64,000 nt of DNA, from assembly GCF_003605195.1 (NCBI RefSeq), contig NZ_QYOS01000017.1, forward strand, positions 1 through 64,000. The letters run 5' to 3'. Source of the stretch: Aurantiacibacter odishensis (lineage in GTDB: Bacteria > Pseudomonadota > Alphaproteobacteria > Sphingomonadales > Sphingomonadaceae). Under the pieces are notes generated by a model. That model was not told the origin of the DNA, ran no database searches, and saw only the letters and a program-made list of their open reading frames with translations. The translations under genes and the position numbers were made by a program. Positions 34,422 through 42,722 of the stretch are shown piece by piece (position 1 is the stretch's first letter; each line of letters starts with the position of its first letter).

Positions 34422-35825
34422 ATGGCTACCAAGACACTCTACCTCGGACCCCGCCTGAAAAAATTGCGCCGCGAACTGGGGCTGACCCAGGCCAACATGG
34501 CGAACGATCTCGATATCTCGCCCAGCTACATCGCGCTGATGGAGCGCAACCAGCGCCCCGTGACGGCGGAGATGCTGCTGAAGCTGGCGACCACCTATCG
34601 CATCAACGTGGCAGACCTGGCGGACGAGGACGCCGACGAAACTGCCGCCCGCCTGCAATCGGCCCTGCGCGATCCGCTGTTCGCGGATATTGCCATCGAA
34701 CCCCTCGATATCGAGGATATCGCCACCAGCTACCCCGGCATGGCCGAGGCGCTGCTGCGCCTGCACACCGCGTTCGGCGAGGAACAACTCGCCCTTGCCG
34801 AGCGCCGTGATGCAGCGGCAACCGAAAGCGCGGGAGTGGCGTCCAGCGATCCGGTGGGCGAGGCGAGGGCGTTTCTCGCTGCGCGGAGAAACTGCTTCCC
34901 CGAACTGGACGACAGCGCCGCCGCGCTATCGAAAAAACTCGATTCCTTTGCCGCAATGAAGGATCATCTTGCCGAGAACCACCAGCTCGACTTGCGCCTG
35001 ACAGATGACGGGCTGCTGCGCGGCGCGCTGCGCTGGCACGACTATCACCGGCGGCGCATCCATGTGTCGGAGCGGATCGACCAGGCCGGGCGGCGGTTTC
35101 AGGCGGCCTTGCAGATCGCCATTCTGGAACAGGAAGAGCCGATCGCGCGCATCGTGGCCGAAAGTCGCCTCACCAGCGAGGATGGCAAGCGGCTGGTCCG
35201 CCGTGCCCTGCAATCATATTGGGCCGCAGCGCTGTTAATGCCTTACCGCGCTTTCGCCAAGGCTGCCGAGAACCTGCGCTATGACGTGGAGGCGCTGTGT
35301 TCGCGCTTCGCCGTCAGTTTCGAGCAGGCGGTGCATCGGCTGACGACCTTGCAGCGTCCCGGCGAGGAAGGCGTGCCATTCTTCTTCCTGCGCGTCGACC
35401 GCGCGGGCAATGTTTCGAAACGGCTGGACGGTGCGGGCTTCCCATTCGCGCGGCATGGCGGCGGGTGTCCGCTGTGGAACGTGCACACGGTGTTCGATCA
35501 GCAGAACGTAGTCGACGCGCAGTTGATCGAACTGCCCGACGGCGAGCGATACGTCTCTATAGCGCGCACGGTGCGAGGCGGTGGCGGTGCTTTCGGTGTT
35601 CCGCGCGTCGTGAGGTCCGTGGCGATTGCCTGCTCGGCTACGCACATGGACAAGCTGGCTTATGGCGACGCGCTGAAACAGAGCGACCCTACTCCGATAG
35701 GCGTTGCCTGCCGCCTGTGTCACCGCCCACGCTGTATTGCGCGATCCGCTCCGCCGATGGGCCGCGAGATCGTGCCCGTTCGCTTCCGCGAAAGCGGCGT
35801 GCCGTTCGACTTTTCCATGGAATAG
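34422..35825 (+). CDS. RamB/ScfR-type transcriptional regulator (XRE domain plus IrrE-N-like and DUF2083-type C-terminus)
   Basis: Regulator of 467 aa. N-terminal helix-turn-helix: LGPRLKKLRRELGLTQANMA and ISPSYIALMERNQRPV. The middle region (about 150-290) fits the IrrE N-terminal-like domain, here LRWHDYHRRRIHVSERID, without an obvious HExxH. The C-terminus holds cysteines CPLWNVHTVF, IACSATHM and GVACRLCHRPRC, the DUF2083-type metal-binding-like segment. RamB in corynebacteria and ScfR in other bacteria regulate acetate and short-chain acyl-CoA metabolism. Divergence from aceA-glcB supports that role. ATG 34422 is preferred over 34416 by GGA spacing. Confidence 0.88.
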   Translation: MATKTLYLGPRLKKLRRELGLTQANMANDLDISPSYIALMERNQRPVTAEMLLKLATTYRINVADLADEDADETAARLQSALRDPLFADIAIEPLDIEDIATSYPGMAEALLRLHTAFGEEQLALAERRDAAATESAGVASSDPVGEARAFLAARRNCFPELDDSAAALSKKLDSFAAMKDHLAENHQLDLRLTDDGLLRGALRWHDYHRRRIHVSERIDQAGRRFQAALQIAILEQEEPIARIVAESRLTSEDGKRLVRRALQSYWAAALLMPYRAFAKAAENLRYDVEALCSRFAVSFEQAVHRLTTLQRPGEEGVPFFFLRVDRAGNVSKRLDGAGFPFARHGGGCPLWNVHTVFDQQNVVDAQLIELPDGERYVSIARTVRGGGGAFGVPRVVRSVAIACSATHMDKLAYGDALKQSDPTPIGVACRLCHRPRCIARSAPPMGREIVPVRFRESGVPFDFSME

Positions 35826-35831
35826 GTCGCG

Positions 35832-37172
35832 CTAACCGGAAGGCAGGCTGGCAAGCTTCGCCTCTACCATTGTCCGAATATCTATCTTTGCCTTCATGCG
35901 AGCAGCCAGCAGGGCAGTGCCGCTGATCTTGCGCTGGGCGAAGAGCATCTCGGCAGGCGGCAAGTGCCATGCAGCCTTGTCCTGCGCGATGGCCATGCCT
36001 TCTTCGCGCACTGTCTTCACGAAGGACCGGTCACCGAAGTCGAAATCGCCGGGCTTGCCGAGCTCCTCGACGATCACCGCGATGATCCTGTCGAGGTTGG
36101 CACGGTGTGCGTCTGCCGTGTGCCGAGAGAGAAAGCCCGCCGCAATCGCGGCTTCGGCAATCGCCTCGTGATCTTCGGCCAGCCCTGCGGCCAGAAGCCG
36201 GCGATAGCTCATGGTAATGTGCGGCGATACTTCGCGCGCGGCGCCGAAATCGAGCAGCACCAGCTTTTCGCCGTCCTCCGAGATCCGGTAATTGGCGAAG
36301 TTCGGATCGGTCTGCATCAGGCCGAAATCGAATAGTTCGCGCAGCACGAGGGCGATCAGCCGCTCCATCATGGCGTCGCGCACTTCCTGCGGCTCGTGCT
36401 CCAGCGTATCGATGGAGCGGCCCGGCACGAAATCCATTGCGAGCACGTTCGTGGTGGTGAGATCGGCGTGAAAGCCGGGGACGATGTATTCGCTCTCCCC
36501 CGCCAGCAATTCGCCGTAAGCCTGCATCTGCCGCGCCTCGCGCTGATAGTCGGCTTCTTCATGCAGTTGCTGCTTGGCCTCTGCCAACAGGGGCGCAATA
36601 TCCATGTGCTTGGGAAGCAGGCCCGAAACGCGCAGCAGCGTTGCCACATTGTCGACATCGGCATCGATCGATTCGCGCACGCCGGGATATTGCACCTTGA
36701 TCGCCAGGTCGCGCCCGTCGCGCGTCTTGGCGCGGTGAACCTGACCGATGGATGCCGCCGCAAGGGGCCGCGGGTTGAAATACTTGAACTCGCGCCGCCA
36801 ACCAATGCCCCAGTCCTTCGCCAGCACGGCCTCAAGCTGCTTGGGCGGCATCGAATGGGCATTTTCCCGTAGTCGCGCCATGATCTGCGCCAGTTCGGGC
36901 GGCAGCACGTCGCCTGCATCCATGGACACCATTTGCCCCAGCTTCATCGCCGCACCGCGCAATTCGGAAAGCCGGTCTGCCACACGGCCCACGTTGCCCG
37001 GTGTCAGGAGCAATTCATTGAGACGAGGGCGCTTTCCTTCCGCCAGTCGGCGGGCGCCTTCGGCCATGACGCCGCCCGCCAAGCCTCCAGCCAGTCGGCC
37101 GAATTGGCCAAGGCGCGCGCTTCGGCTGCCGGGAACGGCGCGCGAGCCGCCATCGTTATCCTTGTCAGACAT
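35832..37172 (-). CDS. ABC1/COQ8 (UbiB) family atypical kinase-like protein
   Basis: Protein of 446 aa of the ADCK/COQ8 family, linked to ubiquinone biosynthesis. Hallmarks: RGAAMKLGQMVSMD (the KxGQ motif), LAAASIGQVHRA (the Ala-rich nucleotide loop), LAIKVQYPGV with the ATP-lysine, EADYQREA, and LLDFGAAREV (metal-binding DFG). The COQ8-like QTDPNFANY segment is present. No membrane span is obvious, unlike UbiB. It is divergent from psd and ends six bases from the convergent regulator gene. Confidence 0.9.
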   Translation of the reverse strand: MSDKDNDGGSRAVPGSRSARLGQFGRLAGGLAGGVMAEGARRLAEGKRPRLNELLLTPGNVGRVADRLSELRGAAMKLGQMVSMDAGDVLPPELAQIMARLRENAHSMPPKQLEAVLAKDWGIGWRREFKYFNPRPLAAASIGQVHRAKTRDGRDLAIKVQYPGVRESIDADVDNVATLLRVSGLLPKHMDIAPLLAEAKQQLHEEADYQREARQMQAYGELLAGESEYIVPGFHADLTTTNVLAMDFVPGRSIDTLEHEPQEVRDAMMERLIALVLRELFDFGLMQTDPNFANYRISEDGEKLVLLDFGAAREVSPHITMSYRRLLAAGLAEDHEAIAEAAIAAGFLSRHTADAHRANLDRIIAVIVEELGKPGDFDFGDRSFVKTVREEGMAIAQDKAAWHLPPAEMLFAQRKISGTALLAARMKAKIDIRTMVEAKLASLPSG

Positions 37173-37265
37173 TCACATTAGCTGGTGTGCGCGGCAGCGA
37201 AACGCCAGCGGGGACAAAAGGCGGTATCGCTTGTGAGCGCAGCAGCAACAGCATAGGTAGAGGCG

Positions 37266-38018
37266 ATGGCTGGTGAACTCAGAGACAATCGCGGTCGCGG
37301 CGATGCCGAGTGGGGCTTACCCCCGGTCCATCCCGAGGGCCGCAAGTTCGGCATGATCGCCACGGCGATTGCGCTGGCGGTGCTGGTTATCTTCGACTGG
37401 GACTGGCTGGGCTGGCCGCTGCTGTTGCTGGCGGTTGGCGTCTTTGCCTTTTTTCGCGATCCCGAGCGTGTCGTGCCGCAGGGCGACAAGCTGATGGTGT
37501 CCCCGGCCGATGGTCTGGTGACGCTGATCTCGCAGGTAACGCCGCCGACGGAACTGCAGAACGCGACCGAGGATGGCGGCCGCGGGCTGGGCAAGGACCC
37601 CGTGACGCGCATATCCATCTTCATGTCTGTCTTCGACGTGCACGTGAACCGATCGCCGATATCGGGCACGATCAGGCGCATCGTCTATATCCCCGGCGCT
37701 TTCATGAATGCCGATCTGGACAAGGCGAGCGAGGAGAACGAGCGCCAGCACGTGCTGATCGAGCGGGGCGACGGGACCGCCATCGGCTTCACGCAAATTG
37801 CCGGGATGGTGGCGCGGCGCATTGTGCCGTTCGTGAAGCCGGGCGATATCGTCGCCGCCGGACAGCGGGTCGGACTGATCCGCTTTGGCAGCCGGGTGGA
37901 TGTCTATCTGCCCGCAGGGACGGAACCCAAAGTGCTGCTGGGGCAGCGCGTTATCGCAGGAGAGACAGTGCTGGCCGAGATCGGGACGGTAGGGCTGCTT
38001 GAAGGAGTAAGCCAGTGA
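37266..38018 (+). CDS. psd: Phosphatidylserine decarboxylase proenzyme, small (PSD-A) type
   Basis: Produces phosphatidylethanolamine from phosphatidylserine; 250 aa. Two hydrophobic helices at the N-terminus (IATAIALAVLVIF and LLLLAVGVFAFF) are followed by FRDPER and SPADGLVT. The self-cleavage/pyruvoyl site is RFGSRVDV, G208-S209. Family conserved parts include IFMSVFDVHVNRSPI and NERQHVLIE. Its stop overlaps the start of pssA, so both enzymes of the same pathway are translationally coupled. Confidence 0.95.
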   Translation: MAGELRDNRGRGDAEWGLPPVHPEGRKFGMIATAIALAVLVIFDWDWLGWPLLLLAVGVFAFFRDPERVVPQGDKLMVSPADGLVTLISQVTPPTELQNATEDGGRGLGKDPVTRISIFMSVFDVHVNRSPISGTIRRIVYIPGAFMNADLDKASEENERQHVLIERGDGTAIGFTQIAGMVARRIVPFVKPGDIVAAGQRVGLIRFGSRVDVYLPAGTEPKVLLGQRVIAGETVLAEIGTVGLLEGVSQ

Positions 38019-38989
38019 GGCCAGGCCAGGACGACACGAAAGACTTTGATGAGGACGAGACAGTAACCGCCGGTCCTGCATGGCTCGGTCCCAAGGCCAG
38101 CGAGCATGAGCGGGTAACGCGGTCGCGTGCGGGGAAGGGACTGTCGCTGCGTGCTGTCTTGCCCAATGCGATCACCGCGGCGGCACTGTGTTCGGGGCTT
38201 ACCAGCATTCTTTTCGCCATCGGCGGGCAGTGGCCGCAGTCGGTCTTCGCCATGATCCTTGCCGGCGTGCTGGACGCGATGGATGGCCGAATTGCTCGCC
38301 TGCTGAAGGCGCAGTCGCGCTTCGGTGCGGAGCTCGATAGCCTCTCGGATTCAGCCAGCTTCGGCATTGCGCCTGCGTTGGTGCTTTACCTGTGGGCGCT
38401 GGTGGATGCGCCGCGTCTCGGCTGGCTCGCGGCGTTGGCTTATGCCATTTGCTGCGCTCTGCGATTGGCCCGCTTCAACGCGCAGATCGATATGGAAGAA
38501 CAGCCGCACAAGTCGGCGGGCTATCTCACGGGTGTTCCTGCGCCAATGGGAGCAGGCTTTGCCTTCATGCCGGTCTATCTCTGGTTGGCGACGGGCGAGC
38601 CGATCTTCCGCGAACCCTTGCTGGTTGGCCCGTGGATCATCCTGGTTGCGGTGCTGATGGTATCCAACATGGCGACGCCCAGCTGGAAGTCCCTCGCGCC
38701 GTCCGGCGATTTCAAGCTCGCTTTCATCGCGGTGGCCGGGCTGCTGGTGGGCGGCCTGCTGATCGAAACCTGGTGGACGCTGGTGCTGATCGGCGTTGTC
38801 TACATGGCGCTGATCGTCTGGTCGGTCAGCGGCTATGCCAAGGTGAAGCGGGAGCGGCGCGCTGCCGCTGCGGGCGACGTGCCGGACAATGGGCCGGACG
38901 ACGAGGAAACCGCTACGCCGCCATCCGGGCGAAAGCCTCTTGCGGTCGACGAAGTGGACGCGGCTCTGCAAGAGAAGCGCGACCGATAG
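38015..38989 (+). CDS. pssA: CDP-diacylglycerol-serine O-phosphatidyltransferase
   Basis: Integral membrane enzyme making phosphatidylserine, 324 aa. The CDP-alcohol phosphotransferase signature is complete: D90-G91, A94-R95, G104, D108 and D112 in AMDGRIARLLKAQSRFGAEL-DSLSD. About eight hydrophobic helices follow. A GTG start overlaps the psd stop (GTGA). The last 77 bases overlap, in antisense, the end of the 66-aa minus-strand gene. Confidence 0.95.
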   Translation: MRPGQDDTKDFDEDETVTAGPAWLGPKASEHERVTRSRAGKGLSLRAVLPNAITAAALCSGLTSILFAIGGQWPQSVFAMILAGVLDAMDGRIARLLKAQSRFGAELDSLSDSASFGIAPALVLYLWALVDAPRLGWLAALAYAICCALRLARFNAQIDMEEQPHKSAGYLTGVPAPMGAGFAFMPVYLWLATGEPIFREPLLVGPWIILVAVLMVSNMATPSWKSLAPSGDFKLAFIAVAGLLVGGLLIETWWTLVLIGVVYMALIVWSVSGYAKVKRERRAAAAGDVPDNGPDDEETATPPSGRKPLAVDEVDAALQEKRDR

Positions 38990-39113
38990 CGGCCAGTTCG
39001 CGGCGCGTCTGGCGCCAGCGGACGACGCCATAACGGATGCAGGCGTGGCAGGAGAGCAGGGCAATCGCTGCCACCAGTCCGAAGAAAATCGAAATCGCCA
39101 GTGCAAATGCCAT
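38913..39113 (-). CDS. 66-aa basic single-span membrane microprotein, predicted SOS (LexA) controlled
   Basis: Residues 2-24 form a hydrophobic helix (AFALAISIFFGLVAAIALLS) with two cysteines just after it (CHAC). A basic tail follows (RWRQTRRELAAIGR, RPLRRPQE), so the N-terminus is likely outside and the tail cytoplasmic. The ATG at 39113 follows AAAGGATC at about nine bases. Upstream lies a TTGACC promoter overlapped by three perfect GTTC-N7-GTTC boxes, oriented to serve this gene. The 3' end overlaps pssA in antisense for 77 bp. No family recognised; the pattern recalls SOS-induced division inhibitors such as SidA of Caulobacter, by analogy only. Confidence 0.7.
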   Translation of the reverse strand: MAFALAISIFFGLVAAIALLSCHACIRYGVVRWRQTRRELAAIGRASLAEPRPLRRPQEAFARMAA

Positions 39114-39175
39114 AAACCGTGATCCTTTGGCTCAAAGCCCCTCCGGCGACCATCGAATGCCGGAACCGCCTGTTT

Positions 39176-39190
39176 GTTCCTGATGCGTTC
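39176..39190. promoter_or_regulatory. LexA-type box 1 (GTTC-N7-GTTC)
   Basis: GTTC at 39176-39179 and 39187-39190 with exactly seven bases between, the alphaproteobacterial LexA direct repeat. It is preceded by TTT. It lies near the predicted transcription start of the minus-strand microprotein gene. Confidence 0.75.
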
Positions 39191-39219
39191 TTTGTTCCAA
39201 TTTCGTTCCTGTCGGTCAA
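39191..39219 (-). promoter_or_regulatory. Promoter of the membrane microprotein gene
   Basis: Minus-strand TTGACC (39219-39214), a 17-bp spacer, then AACAAA (39196-39191). The -35 is near consensus; the -10 matches 3 of 6. Box 3 is just upstream of the -35, box 2 overlaps the spacer and -10, and box 1 covers the start region, an arrangement suited to repression. Confidence 0.5.
39194..39208. promoter_or_regulatory. LexA-type box 2 (GTTC-N7-GTTC)
   Basis: GTTC at 39194-39197 and 39205-39208 with seven bases between, preceded by TTT. It begins four bases after box 1 ends and overlaps the predicted minus-strand -10 and spacer. Confidence 0.75.
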
Positions 39220-39226
39220 GCACTTT

Positions 39227-39241
39227 GTTCCGCTTGTGTTC
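39227..39241. promoter_or_regulatory. LexA-type box 3 (GTTC-N7-GTTC)
   Basis: GTTC at 39227-39230 and 39238-39241 with seven bases between, preceded by TTT. Its first half-site is 33 bases, about three helical turns, from the first half-site of box 2. It lies immediately upstream of the minus-strand TTGACC. Confidence 0.75.
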
Positions 39242-39441
39242 CGCACTTGCAATTTACAGGTGGATTTCCCCATGTTGCTGGGCTAAGGGCCGCCACGCCT
39301 GAAGGGCAGAAGCGATTCCCGTTTCTGCCGAAGAGGGCAAATCCACATGGAAGGCACTGACATACCGGTGCCGCCCGCGGGGCAAGTTCCCAAGGGTCGG
39401 TTCCCCGTCTTCCAGAGGCTCAACCGGAAAGGAATTTACCT
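39242..39441 (+). promoter_or_regulatory. rpsB promoter/leader region
   Basis: Together with the LexA-box stretch this fills the 328-bp interval 39114-39441; no gene is visible in it on the plus strand. A hairpin GGCAGAA (39305-39311) with TTCTGCC (39323-39329) stands in the leader. The rest is GC-rich and structured. AAGGAA precedes the rpsB ATG. Autoregulation by S2 through the leader is known in other bacteria but cannot be shown here. Confidence 0.4.
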
Positions 39442-40215
39442 ATGGCGGCACCTACCGTCACGATGCAGCAATTGATCGAGGCCGGCGCACACTTCGGCCA
39501 CCAGACCCACCGCTGGAACCCGCGGATGAAGCCGTACATCTTCGGCAGCCGCAACGGTGTTCACATCATCGACCTGTCGCAGTCCGTGCCCCTGATGGCG
39601 CGCGCGCTAGACTTCGTGTCCTCCACCGTGCGTGCTGGCGGCAAGGTTCTGTTCGTCGGCACCAAGCGTCAGGCGCAGGAGCCGATCGCACAGGCCGCGC
39701 GTGCCTGCGGCCAGCACTTCGTCAACCACCGCTGGCTGGGCGGCATGCTCACCAACTGGAAGACGATTTCGCAGTCGATCAAGCGCCTGAAGAACCTGGA
39801 AGAGCAGCTTGCCGGCGACACCAGCCTGCTGACCAAGAAGGAAGTCCTGCAGCTGACGCGCGAGCGTGACAAGCTGGAACTTTCGCTCGGCGGCATCCGC
39901 GACATGGGCGGTATTCCGGACGTGATGTTCGTGATCGACGCCAACAAGGAAGACCTGGCCATCAAGGAAGCCGGCGTGCTCGGCATCCCCGTGATCGCCG
40001 TGCTCGACACCAACGTCGACCCGACCGGCATCGCTTTCCCGATCCCCGGTAACGACGACGCAAGCCGCGCCGTGCGCCTGTACTGCGACGCCGTGGCCCA
40101 GGCCGCGACCACCGGCAAGACCGAAGGCGTGGTGGACTCGGGTGCCGACATCGGCGCCATGGAACAGCCGCCCGAAGAGGCTGCCGTTGCCGAAGAAGCC
40201 AAGGCCGACGCCTGA
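39442..40215 (+). CDS. rpsB: 30S ribosomal protein S2
   Basis: Ribosomal protein of 257 aa. Signatures: [52 protein letters not shown] and [19 protein letters not shown]. The C-terminal tail is acidic and Ala-rich ([15 protein letters not shown]), a usual alphaproteobacterial extension. It is followed by tsf across a 110-bp interval with a perfect hairpin. Confidence 0.98.
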   Translation: MAAPTVTMQQLIEAGAHFGHQTHRWNPRMKPYIFGSRNGVHIIDLSQSVPLMARALDFVSSTVRAGGKVLFVGTKRQAQEPIAQAARACGQHFVNHRWLGGMLTNWKTISQSIKRLKNLEEQLAGDTSLLTKKEVLQLTRERDKLELSLGGIRDMGGIPDVMFVIDANKEDLAIKEAGVLGIPVIAVLDTNVDPTGIAFPIPGNDDASRAVRLYCDAVAQAATTGKTEGVVDSGADIGAMEQPPEEAAVAEEAKADA

Positions 40216-40271
40216 TCTTCGAAATGTGATCGCCGCCGCGTAAGCCGCGCGTCACAATTCACGCACAATGC

Positions 40272-40298
40272 GCCGGTTCGCTCCCCCAGCGGACCGGC
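40272..40298 (+). other. Perfect hairpin between rpsB and tsf
   Basis: An 11-bp stem (40272-40282 with 40288-40298, one G-T pair) and a five-base CCCCC loop. No T-run follows, so it is more likely an RNA processing, stability or attenuation element than a terminator. It ends 27 bp before the tsf ATG. Confidence 0.55.
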
Positions 40299-40325
40299 AC
40301 AAACCCAATCTGAAGGAATTACGAC

Positions 40326-41252
40326 ATGGCTGCATTTTCCGCATCCGACGTGAAAGCCCTGCGCGAGAAGACCGGCGCGGGCATGATGGACGCCAAAAAG
40401 GCGCTGGAAGCTGCCGACGGCGATATCGAAGCCGCGATCGACGCGCTTCGCGCCAAGGGCCTCGCCACTGCACAGAAGAAGTCCAGCCGCACCGCTGCCG
40501 AAGGTCTCGTCGGCGTTGCCGTCGAAGGCACTAAGGGCGTTGCCGTCGAGGTGAACTCCGAAACCGACTTCGTCGCCAAGAACGAGAAGTTCCAGGATTT
40601 CGTGCGCAAGACCACCGAGGTCGCCCTGTCGCAGGACAGCGACGACGTGGAAGCGCTGAAGGCTGCATCCTACCCGGACGGCGGCACTGTGGCCGACAAG
40701 CTGACCGACAACGTCGCCACCATCGGCGAGAATCAGCAGGTTCGCCGCATGAAGACCGTGTCCGTCTCGAACGGCCTGATCGTGCCCTACATGCACAACG
40801 CGCAGGCCCCGAACCTCGGCAAGATCGGCGTGCTCGTCGCGCTGGAATCCGAAGCCGGCGAAGACGTTCTGGAACCGCTGGGCAAGCAACTGGCCATGCA
40901 CATCGCCGCCGCTTTCCCGCTGGCGCTGACCGCTGAAGACCTCGACCCCGAAGTGATCGAGCGCGAGCGCAAGATCGCTGCCGAGAAGGCTGCCGAAAGC
41001 GGCAAGCCCGAAAACGTGCAGGAAAAGATGGTCGATGGCGCGATCAAGAAGTACGCCAAGGAGAACGCTCTCCTCAGCCAGGTCTACGTGATCGACAACA
41101 AGACGCCGATCGCCGACGTGGTTGCCGCCGCTGGCAAGGAAGCCGGTACGTCTATCGTCCTGAAGGACTACGTCCGCTTCCAGCTTGGTGAAGGCATCGA
41201 GAAGGAAGAAAGCGACTTCGCCGCAGAAGTGGCTGCTGCCGTCGGCGGCTGA
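40326..41252 (+). CDS. tsf: Elongation factor Ts
   Basis: Nucleotide exchange factor for EF-Tu, 308 aa. The N-terminal UBA-like domain has [20 protein letters not shown]; the core has [16 protein letters not shown], the TDFV motif inserted next to EF-Tu's Mg site, and GVLVALES. The C-terminal part includes [31 protein letters not shown] precedes the ATG. It ends at a strong terminator. Confidence 0.98.
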   Translation: MAAFSASDVKALREKTGAGMMDAKKALEAADGDIEAAIDALRAKGLATAQKKSSRTAAEGLVGVAVEGTKGVAVEVNSETDFVAKNEKFQDFVRKTTEVALSQDSDDVEALKAASYPDGGTVADKLTDNVATIGENQQVRRMKTVSVSNGLIVPYMHNAQAPNLGKIGVLVALESEAGEDVLEPLGKQLAMHIAAAFPLALTAEDLDPEVIERERKIAAEKAAESGKPENVQEKMVDGAIKKYAKENALLSQVYVIDNKTPIADVVAAAGKEAGTSIVLKDYVRFQLGEGIEKEESDFAAEVAAAVGG

Positions 41253-41274
41253 TCGCTTTCTCAGCAAAGGCTTG

Positions 41275-41312
41275 AAGGGGCCGCCGGACACGCATGTTCG
41301 GCGGCCCTTTTC
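41275..41312 (+). terminator. Terminator after tsf
   Basis: A long stem of about 15 bp (AAGGGGCCGCCGGACA, 41275-41290, with TGTTCGGCGGCCCTTTT, 41295-41311) and a CGCA tetraloop, ending in TTTTC. It separates rpsB-tsf from pyrH. Confidence 0.85.
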
Positions 41313-41412
41313 GTGTCCTGCGCCCACACAAAACACTGCCGGAACCCTTGGCAGTTTCACCCGCTCGCTCTAGAAGCCCGCAAACCCCGCTTCCTGGAAG
41401 GAATTTCCCCCC

Positions 41413-42132
41413 ATGCTCCTGCCCGACGCCAAACGCATCCTGCTCAAGCTCTCGGGCGAGGTGCTGATGGGGGAACAGGAGTTCGGCATCGACCCCGCCT
41501 ACGTCATGCGCCTTGCCGAAGAGGTGAAGGCCGCGAAGGAAACGGGTCTGGAGATCTGCCTCGTCATTGGCGGCGGCAATATCTTTCGCGGGATGGCAGG
41601 CGCGGCGCAGGGGATGGACCGGGCGCAGGCGGACTACATGGGGATGCTGGCGACGGTGATGAACGCGCTCGCCATGCAGAGCGCGCTGGAGCAACTGGGC
41701 GTCGATACCCGTGTGCAGAGCGCCATCCAGATGGACCAGGTGTGCGAGCCGGTGATCCGTCGCCGTGCCGAACGCCACCTGGCCAAGGGCCGCATCGTGA
41801 TCTTTGCAGCAGGCGTAGGCGCACCCTACTTCACGACCGACAGCGGCGCTGCCCTGCGCGCGGCGGAACTGCGCTGCGATGCGCTGCTGAAGGGCACCAG
41901 CGTGGACGGCGTTTACGACTCCGATCCCAAGCGCAACCCCGATGCCACCCGTTTCGAAACCGTCACCTATGACAAGGTGCTGGCAAATAACTTGAAAGTC
42001 ATGGATGCTTCTGCCGTTGCCCTGTGCCGCGACAACGCCATCCCCATCGTGGTCTTCTCGATCCGCGAACGGGGCAACGTGGCGCGCGTGCTGGCGGGCG
42101 AGGGCGTGCAGACGATTGTGAGGAAGGACTGA
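41413..42132 (+). CDS. pyrH: Uridylate kinase (UMP kinase)
   Basis: Phosphorylates UMP to UDP in pyrimidine synthesis, 239 aa. Amino-acid-kinase fold with [15 protein letters not shown], the [11 protein letters not shown] glycine-rich nucleotide loop, [18 protein letters not shown] and [20 protein letters not shown]. It starts the envelope/translation block pyrH-frr-uppS-cdsA-dxr-rseP-bamA-ompH-fabZ. AAGGAATTTCC precedes the ATG. Confidence 0.98.
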   Translation: MLLPDAKRILLKLSGEVLMGEQEFGIDPAYVMRLAEEVKAAKETGLEICLVIGGGNIFRGMAGAAQGMDRAQADYMGMLATVMNALAMQSALEQLGVDTRVQSAIQMDQVCEPVIRRRAERHLAKGRIVIFAAGVGAPYFTTDSGAALRAAELRCDALLKGTSVDGVYDSDPKRNPDATRFETVTYDKVLANNLKVMDASAVALCRDNAIPIVVFSIRERGNVARVLAGEGVQTIVRKD

Positions 42133-42137
42133 AAGCG

Positions 42138-42692
42138 ATGAAATACGACAAGGCCGATATCGAGCGCCGCATGGCCGGCGCCGTCGAGAGCCTGAAGGGA
42201 GATCTTTCGGGCCTGCGCACGGGCCGCGCCAACACCGCGCTGCTCGATCCCGTGGTGGTCGAGGTCTACGGCTCCATGATGCCGCTCAACCAGGTGGCCA
42301 CCGTCTCTGCGCCAGAGCCACGCATGCTGAGCGTGCAGGTGTGGGACAAGGCGAACGTCAGTGCCGTGGAGAAAGGCATCTCCAAGGCCAACCTCGGTCT
42401 CAACCCGATGCAGGATGGCCAGACCATCCGCCTTCCGCTGCCCGACCTCAACGAGGAACGCCGCAAGGAATTGGCAAAGCTGGCCGGCGAATATGGCGAG
42501 AAGGCCAAGATCGCCATCCGCAACGTGCGCCGCGATGCGAACGAGGCGCTGAAGGAAGACGAGAAGAAGAAGGAAATCTCCGAAGACGACCGCAAGCGCC
42601 TCGAAGACGAGGTGCAGAAGCTCACCGACAAGTACGTGAGCGATACCGACGCGGCGGTGGAGAAGAAGGTTCAGGAAATCCTGACCCAGTAA
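42138..42692 (+). CDS. frr: Ribosome recycling factor
   Basis: Splits post-termination ribosomes with EF-G, 184 aa. Features: IERRMAGAVESLKGDLSGLR, TGRANTALLDPVVVEVYG, PEPRMLSVQVWDKANVSAVE, the second-domain LPLPDLNEERRKELAKLA and a long C-terminal helix. It starts 5 bp after pyrH; the frame is open upstream, but ATG at 42138 (MKYDKADIE) fits the family. Confidence 0.97.
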   Translation: MKYDKADIERRMAGAVESLKGDLSGLRTGRANTALLDPVVVEVYGSMMPLNQVATVSAPEPRMLSVQVWDKANVSAVEKGISKANLGLNPMQDGQTIRLPLPDLNEERRKELAKLAGEYGEKAKIAIRNVRRDANEALKEDEKKKEISEDDRKRLEDEVQKLTDKYVSDTDAAVEKKVQEILTQ

Positions 42693-42722
42693 TCGAGGCC
42701 GGATGATACCGGCTGTCTTGTC

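Noticed and set aside
39162-39189. GGAAC followed by CGTT near the LexA-type boxes, a possible EcfG promoter on the plus strand
   Set aside because: Spacing is 19 bases instead of 16-17, and the sequence is better explained by the LexA half-sites.
38833-39273. Longer minus-strand frame starting inside the LexA-box region
   Set aside because: It lies in a different frame from the microprotein, would start upstream of the promoter elements, has no ribosome site and runs through pssA.
39669-41360. Open frame of over 500 codons antisense to rpsB and tsf
   Set aside because: Both ribosomal/translation genes are certain; the antisense product has no recognisable domain.
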